Source of the DNA: a virus
Direction: 5' to 3' (one strand)
Length of the DNA: 24,509 nt
IMG/VR virus record: IMGVR_UViG_3300042337_000059
Span: 1-24,509 of that record
Made by a program: the position numbers and the translations under genes
Part shown: positions 20,822-24,509 of the stretch, one piece after another
How the letters are laid out: each line of letters starts with the position of its first letter
Position numbering within the stretch: the first letter of the stretch is position 1
The notes under the pieces: model-generated
Seen by the model: the letters and a program-made list of their open reading frames with translations, nothing else
The model's database searches: none
What the model was told of the DNA's origin: nothing

Positions 20822-21687
20822 TGGGCGTCGTCTCCTATACCGAGCTCGCCACCGTCGCCGCTTCGCGGAAGTTTGGCGAAGCGCCCACTTTTCAACGCAA
20901 GTTCGTTGTTGAGGTGGATGACCCGGCGACTTCTCAGACAACAATTGCCAACGCGCCCGGCATTTCGTTTCTGGCAGCACATCCAGAAGCGTCCTACTGC
21001 AAGGCAATGAATGTAGGCGTTTCCAACTACAGCGGCTCCCGCTGGCACTACGAGGTGACGTGGGACTACGAACTGCCCAAGCAGCAGAACGTAGACCCGA
21101 ATCCGCTAGCTCGAGCAGACATTTGGAAGTGGAGCACAGGCGGACTGCAGGTTCCGGCGCTCTACTACTACGAGACTGGCGACGTTCTCACGCCGCTCCA
21201 AAACTCCGCTCAGGACTTCTTTGAAGGCGTGCAAACCGACATTTCTACGCTCCAAGCGTCCATCAGCGGCAATCGTGCCACGTTTGATTACGGGCTGGCC
21301 ACGACGGTGACTAACGCAATCAACTCGTCTGCGTACCTTGGCGGTGCTGAATACACATGGAAGTGCTCAGGCATCGCAGCCACGCCTGCCGTCGAGGTGG
21401 TGAATGAAGTCGAGATTCGCTACTGGCAAGTTGAAGTGACGCTGGAGTATCGCCCTGACGGGTGGCCGCTGCAGCTGCCCAACGTCGGGTGGAACTACCT
21501 GGACGGCGGCACCAAGGAGCGAGTCTACGTGATTGATTCGCAGACTAAGGAAAGGGTTCCATCGAGCAACCCGCAACCACTCAACACCGATGGCACTCTA
21601 TCCACAGGAGCGCCTACCATCCTTTACCGCCGCGTTCATAAGGCCGTGAACTTTCAGCAATATTTCGGAACGCCAACACAGCAGTAG
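20821..21687 (+). CDS. Tail tip / distal tail-type protein, unassigned
   Basis: This 288-aa protein starts at an ATG overlapping the tape measure stop. It is beta-rich with many aromatic residues: 'RKFVVEVDDPATSQTTIANA', 'SRWHYEVTWDYELPKQ', 'EVEIRYWQVEVTLEYRPDGW', and ends with 'YRRVHKAVNFQQYFG'. Position right after the tape measure is normally taken by the distal tail or baseplate-hub protein, and the length suits a distal tail protein. I do not see a specific family signature, so the role rests on gene order. No signal peptide or membrane span. Confidence 0.6.
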   Translation: MGVVSYTELATVAASRKFGEAPTFQRKFVVEVDDPATSQTTIANAPGISFLAAHPEASYCKAMNVGVSNYSGSRWHYEVTWDYELPKQQNVDPNPLARADIWKWSTGGLQVPALYYYETGDVLTPLQNSAQDFFEGVQTDISTLQASISGNRATFDYGLATTVTNAINSSAYLGGAEYTWKCSGIAATPAVEVVNEVEIRYWQVEVTLEYRPDGWPLQLPNVGWNYLDGGTKERVYVIDSQTKERVPSSNPQPLNTDGTLSTGAPTILYRRVHKAVNFQQYFGTPTQQ

Positions 21688-21695
21688 GAGCAGCC

Positions 21696-22073
21696 ATGCC
21701 TGATCTCACTTGGAACATCAACGCCCAGCTGGCCAAGGGCTCGCTCAACCAAGCCCTAGTGGCGTCTGGCGTCACCGCTGATTGCAGTGCCAGCGGCATC
21801 AACACGCTGACGCTCACGCCAGGGACCAACGCCGCCGGCACTGTGGCGATCACAACGGCCATGATGTCTAGCGTTGGCCTGTTCTTCGCCCGCAACCTGT
21901 CCACGGTGGCCACAGCGGCCGTTTCCTTTGGCCAGCTGTCCGCAGGGGCTCTCGTGCCTTGCGTGTCGCTCAAGGGCGGCGAGGCTGCCGTAGGGCGTCT
22001 GGCTGCTGGCAACTACGCGGCTCAGTCCAACCTCGCCGGCACGCAGCTGGTGGTCAGCATCGTTGAGGGCTGA
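21696..22073 (+). CDS. Small tail-tip beta protein, 125 aa
   Basis: The ATG at 21696 has AGGAG 6 nt upstream. The sequence is Ala/Thr/Ser-rich with regular strands (LTWNINAQLAKGSLNQALVA, INTLTLTPGTNAAGTVAITT, GTQLVVSIVEG) and no charged helical regions, as expected of a small virion beta-barrel. Its position among the tail-tip genes suggests a tail-associated protein. No family is recognised. Confidence 0.58.
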   Translation: MPDLTWNINAQLAKGSLNQALVASGVTADCSASGINTLTLTPGTNAAGTVAITTAMMSSVGLFFARNLSTVATAAVSFGQLSAGALVPCVSLKGGEAAVGRLAAGNYAAQSNLAGTQLVVSIVEG

Positions 22074-22075
22074 CC

Positions 22076-22462
22076 GTGGCAGAGCAGGGAGCAAGCAACG
22101 GCGCAGGGCAGGCGGCTGGCAAGTCGTTCGTGTCGTTCTCTCGCCCGGCGGCCCAGCGGATCGCCAAGGCGGTTCGCACCGTTGAGGCCGGCGACCGCAA
22201 CCAGCCTGGGCTCACGTTTGACCACCCAATGCCGGGCGGCGTGGCGGGCAAAGTCTTTCGCGTCTGCACGTTTACGGGTGCGTGGAGCAAAAACTCTGCA
22301 AAGGTCGTGACGTTTCGCGGGATTACGTCAACGCCCAACACTGCGGTGGCCCAAAACATCTTCGTGGCAATCACCGGAACTACATCAACGTCTACAACAA
22401 AAAACTGCGCGATCGCCAAAGACGGCACAGCGTGGTACCTGATCGCCGCGGAGTGCTCGTGA
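22076..22462 (+). CDS. Small tail-tip protein, 128 aa
   Basis: The protein begins at GTG 22076, 2 nt after the previous stop. The first 45 residues are Gly/Ala/Arg-rich, followed by beta strands: 'GVAGKVFRVCTFTGAWSKNS', 'AKVVTFRGITSTPNTAVAQN', and 'NCAIAKDGTAWYLIAAECS' at the end. Three Cys are present without a zinc pattern. It is likely a small structural protein of the tail tip or fibre, from its position. The stop shares one base with the next ATG (TGATG). Confidence 0.55.
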   Translation: MAEQGASNGAGQAAGKSFVSFSRPAAQRIAKAVRTVEAGDRNQPGLTFDHPMPGGVAGKVFRVCTFTGAWSKNSAKVVTFRGITSTPNTAVAQNIFVAITGTTSTSTTKNCAIAKDGTAWYLIAAECS

Positions 22463-23178
22463 TGGTGCTACTTCCGGGGTGTTCGTGCTGCGCGGCGACG
22501 TGCGCAAGCCTCGCCACGTTCTACAACTCAGCAACAAGCCTAGAACTAGACATAGAATCGTATGACTGGGAGCGTACAACTGTCTATGAGACAAAAAACA
22601 GTTTTTGTAACCTAGGCAACGGATCGACTGTTACCGGCAGAGTTTCGTCGCCGTGGTCGGCGCTCAATGGCTCTTACTCTTTGACAAAATACTCCTCAAA
22701 CTCAACTGGATCAACATGGAGGCATCAGTTCACGAGCCCTTGTTCTGGCGTGTTTGGGTTTTTTGATCCACCAAGAATTGATATTGGCGTTTCGATTGCT
22801 GGTCTTAGTATTCTTGTGAAGTACATTACTTACAGCGCGTGCGACTACTTGGGTGGTAGCCTTTCGGATACATGCACGATAAATGCAGACGTGCAATGCA
22901 GCGGAAGCCCTCTGGCTATTACGCAGCGGTATAAACGATCTCCTGCACAGCAGGAAAAAACCAGTACTATTAGCTGCGACGCCGGCTTTTGGGCATCAAC
23001 TGAAATAGGCGTCACTACGAACACATTTCCATCCCCGGCTTTTTCCGAAAGCATTGCCGTTCCTGATCTCGGGCCATGCACAATCAACGACGCAGGGATT
23101 CAGTATGTTGGTCCTGTTAGTTCATCGACGAGCGGCGACCCTGTCGTAAAAATCAAAAACCTTAAGTTTGTTTTCTAA
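22462..23178 (+). CDS. Cysteine-rich tail-tip or receptor-binding candidate
   Basis: I start this 238-aa protein at ATG 22462, which overlaps the preceding stop; the frame extends to 22282, but only inside the neighbour. It begins MVLLPGCSCCAATC with four Cys in eight residues, followed by a Ser/Thr/Tyr-rich beta domain with further Cys spread through it (for example SACDYLGGSLSDTCTINADV, and VPDLGPCTINDAG). The gene is clearly richer in A and T than those around it, with long A and T runs. Such composition shifts are common in host-range genes exchanged between phages, so a receptor-binding role is plausible. No known family is recognised. Confidence 0.6.
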   Translation: MVLLPGCSCCAATCASLATFYNSATSLELDIESYDWERTTVYETKNSFCNLGNGSTVTGRVSSPWSALNGSYSLTKYSSNSTGSTWRHQFTSPCSGVFGFFDPPRIDIGVSIAGLSILVKYITYSACDYLGGSLSDTCTINADVQCSGSPLAITQRYKRSPAQQEKTSTISCDAGFWASTEIGVTTNTFPSPAFSESIAVPDLGPCTINDAGIQYVGPVSSSTSGDPVVKIKNLKFVF

Positions 23179-23182
23179 TCAG

Positions 23183-23428
23183 ATGGACTGCGACATCGAC
23201 CCATCGTCGCTCCGCTGTCGCGTCTGCGGCGCGGCAGTCTCCGCTCCGCACGTCCGCCGCAACTGCGGCACGCCGCCACGGCCCGGCCTGGGCGACCTAT
23301 TGAAGGCTGGCCTATCCGCCATCGGCATCACCGAAGAGCGAGTCAGTGCAGCCATTGGCCGCCCATGTGGATGCTCTCAAAGGGCCGAGGCGCTCAACGA
23401 ACTGGGCCGCAAGATCGGCATCGGTTGA
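23183..23428 (+). CDS. Small Cys-rich (zinc-binding?) protein, 81 aa
   Basis: ATG 23183 is preferred over the TTG at 23168, which lies inside the previous gene. The N-terminus has C12-x2-C15 (LRCRVCGAAV) and a Cys at 28 (RRNCG), and the C-terminus has PCGCSQRAEALNELGRKIGI. The last part, a CGC pair followed by a short amphipathic helix, recurs in many small phage proteins. The Cys spacing suggests one zinc site built from N- and C-terminal parts. The function is unknown. It follows the tail-tip gene by 4 nt. Confidence 0.62.
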   Translation: MDCDIDPSSLRCRVCGAAVSAPHVRRNCGTPPRPGLGDLLKAGLSAIGITEERVSAAIGRPCGCSQRAEALNELGRKIGIG

Positions 23429-23463
23429 CGCCCCCGCTACGGTGGTTCTTGAAAGGGCGAGCC

Positions 23464-23751
23464 GTGGCAGACGATCACGTTTTTACGTTGAACGGCGACG
23501 AGCGGTGGCTAGTCCGGTTCACTGATCTCAAGGGCCAGGCGTACGGCTACACCTACAGCCAGAAGAGCAAGCGGCCAAGGATCTTGATTCACAGCGGGCT
23601 CAAGGGCCGGCACAAGCTCACGATCCTGACGCACGAGCTACTCCATGCTCTTTTTCCCACGGCCAGTGAAGAGCACGTCGAGCAGGCAGGCAAGGACATC
23701 AGCAAGGTGCTCTGGGCGTTGAACTTCCGCGAGGTGACTGATGGGCCGTAG
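23464..23751 (+). CDS. HExxH metallopeptidase-like protein, 95 aa
   Basis: The start is set at GTG 23464 (35 nt after the previous stop); the frame is open further upstream but inside that gene. Residues 57-61 are HELLH, within LTILTHELLHALFPTASEEH, with Glu69/Glu70 downstream as possible third ligand, the short-spacing arrangement of zincin-type metallopeptidases. The first half is a small beta sheet (VFTLNGDERWLVRFTDLKGQ). The protein is very short for a peptidase, so it could be a compact SprT/ImmA-like domain or an inactive relative. It overlaps the phosphoesterase gene by 11 nt. Confidence 0.65.
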   Translation: MADDHVFTLNGDERWLVRFTDLKGQAYGYTYSQKSKRPRILIHSGLKGRHKLTILTHELLHALFPTASEEHVEQAGKDISKVLWALNFREVTDGP

Positions 23752-24509
23752 CTCTGGCACATTCCGCAGGAAGAACGCATCGGACGCCTGGAACGTCACG
23801 AGCTTAGATGGCAGCGTCACCCGCATAGACTTCCAGACACGCCTATGGGTGCTGCTCTCTAGCGACTGGCACTGGGACTCGGTGAAGTGCAACCGCGAGA
23901 AGCTCACGGCGGATCTGACGAAAGCCCGTGAGTTGAACGCCGCAGTGCTCAGCATTGGCGACCACTTTGACGCGATGGGTGGCAAGTACGACCCGCGATC
24001 GAATGGCAAGTGGGACGTAAGGCCAGAGTTTCAGAGGGGCAACTACTACGACGACATCGTGACGCAGTGCGCCGAGTACCTCGAGCCGTACCGCGAGCAG
24101 ATGGCGCTGATAACGCCGGGCAACCACGAGACGGCCGTCAGGAAGCGCATGGAGACGTGTTTGACTACGAGGCTAGTTGAGCAGCTGCGGGTGCGTGGCA
24201 GCAAGTGCCGACACGCTGGCTACTCAGGCTGGGTCATGTTCCGGGCCAAGGCCGGAAAGACGAGCACCGCACTGTACCGACTTTGGTACCACCATGGTTA
24301 TGGTGGAGGTGGGCCTATAAGTCGTGGAATTTTGGACTACTCACGGTATCTCATCGACGTTGACGCAGACTGCATCCACGCAGGGCACGTCCATCAACGC
24401 ACGATGGTGGAGGCCAGCCGGCAACGGCTCTCGCCTACGGGGCTCGTGCGGGTGCGGCCGATTCACCTCGTGCGATCGGCGGCCTACAAGCAGGAATCAT
24501 TAAGCGACG
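23741..24509 (+). CDS. Calcineurin-like metallophosphoesterase, 3' truncated
   Basis: The frame is open from ATG 23741 to the end of the window (256 residues seen). It contains the metallophosphoesterase motifs in order: D42-x-H44 (LLSSDWHWDS), G-D74-H75 (LSIGDHFDAMGGKYD), G-N128-H129-E (TPGNHET), H184-H185 (WYHHGYGGG) and G-H216-x-H218 (AGHVHQR). These residues bind two metal ions in calcineurin-like enzymes, which cleave phosphoester bonds in proteins, nucleotides or DNA. Phage members include protein phosphatases and SbcD-like nucleases; the absence of a visible capping domain in this fragment does not decide. It overlaps the metallopeptidase-like gene by 11 nt and probably belongs to the same operon. 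Confidence 0.88.
   Translation, partial: MGRSSGTFRRKNASDAWNVTSLDGSVTRIDFQTRLWVLLSSDWHWDSVKCNREKLTADLTKARELNAAVLSIGDHFDAMGGKYDPRSNGKWDVRPEFQRGNYYDDIVTQCAEYLEPYREQMALITPGNHETAVRKRMETCLTTRLVEQLRVRGSKCRHAGYSGWVMFRAKAGKTSTALYRLWYHHGYGGGGPISRGILDYSRYLIDVDADCIHAGHVHQRTMVEASRQRLSPTGLVRVRPIHLVRSAAYKQESLSD

Noticed and set aside
22591-22608. ACAAAAA-ACAG-TTTTTGT inverted repeat
   Set aside because: It lies inside the Cys-rich tail gene and is made of A and T runs; weak RNA stem and no T-run at the right place for a terminator.
1-24509. CRISPR arrays, tRNAs, insertion sequences, integrase or attachment sites
   Set aside because: No regularly spaced repeats, cloverleaf-like segments, transposase or recombinase motifs were found on reading; there is no gap longer than about 150 nt without a gene once the zinc-ribbon gene is counted.

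Overview
The window is a late (virion) gene block of a tailed siphovirus or prophage with an HK97-type head. All supported genes are on the + strand, tightly packed, and many start codons overlap the preceding stop (ATGA, GTGA, TGATG, TAATG), which suggests translational coupling in long operons. The DNA is GC-rich with strong third-position GC, so the antisense strand carries many long spurious ORFs. I see no integrase, attachment site, tRNA, rRNA or host gene, so I cannot tell prophage from free phage. The style of several proteins (tape-measure N-terminus, small tail-tip proteins, glycosyltransferases among structural genes) resembles phages or prophages of Planctomycetota, but that is only an inference.

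Layout. 1-1784: the end of one glycosyltransferase, a second glycosyltransferase with a D-W-D motif, and a small helix-turn-helix protein. 1781-4757: two unknown small proteins, a two-helix membrane protein, a papain-like protein with a complete Q/C/H/N set, a possible lipoprotein with a zinc knuckle, and two small membrane proteins. This looks like a candidate lysis or envelope cassette. 4754-5919: a LamG/ConA-like protein and a small partner. 6063-7954: a small beta-rich protein and two HNH nucleases in tandem, the second carrying an unusual array of five zinc modules. 7879-13859: the classical packaging and head module of TerS (P27), TerL, portal, an S78-like prohead protease with an extra N-terminal module, a 58-aa zinc-ribbon protein, and a major capsid protein preceded by three hairpins. 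13891-14389: a possible decoration protein and a strong UUCG hairpin terminator. 14407-15168: a third glycosyltransferase. 15165-17532: head-tail connector, head closure protein fused to a fibronectin type III domain, DUF3168-like tail terminator and HK97 gp10-like protein.

17607-23178: two tandem tail-tube-like proteins, a tail assembly chaperone with a textbook -1 frameshift signal (A_AAA_AAC, 5-nt spacer, 6-bp GC stem-loop) that fuses it to the next frame, the tape measure protein with three coiled-coil repeats, and four tail-tip genes ending in an AT-richer, cysteine-rich protein. 23183-24509: a small Cys-rich protein, an HExxH metallopeptidase-like protein and a calcineurin-like phosphoesterase cut by the window end.

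The core is a conventional HK97/lambda-like assembly line. The less ordinary parts are the papain-like lysis candidate, the five-zinc HNH protein with a hairpin abutting its start codon, the fused protease and head-closure proteins, the glycosyltransferases among virion genes, and the structured leaders ahead of the capsid and tail-tube genes.
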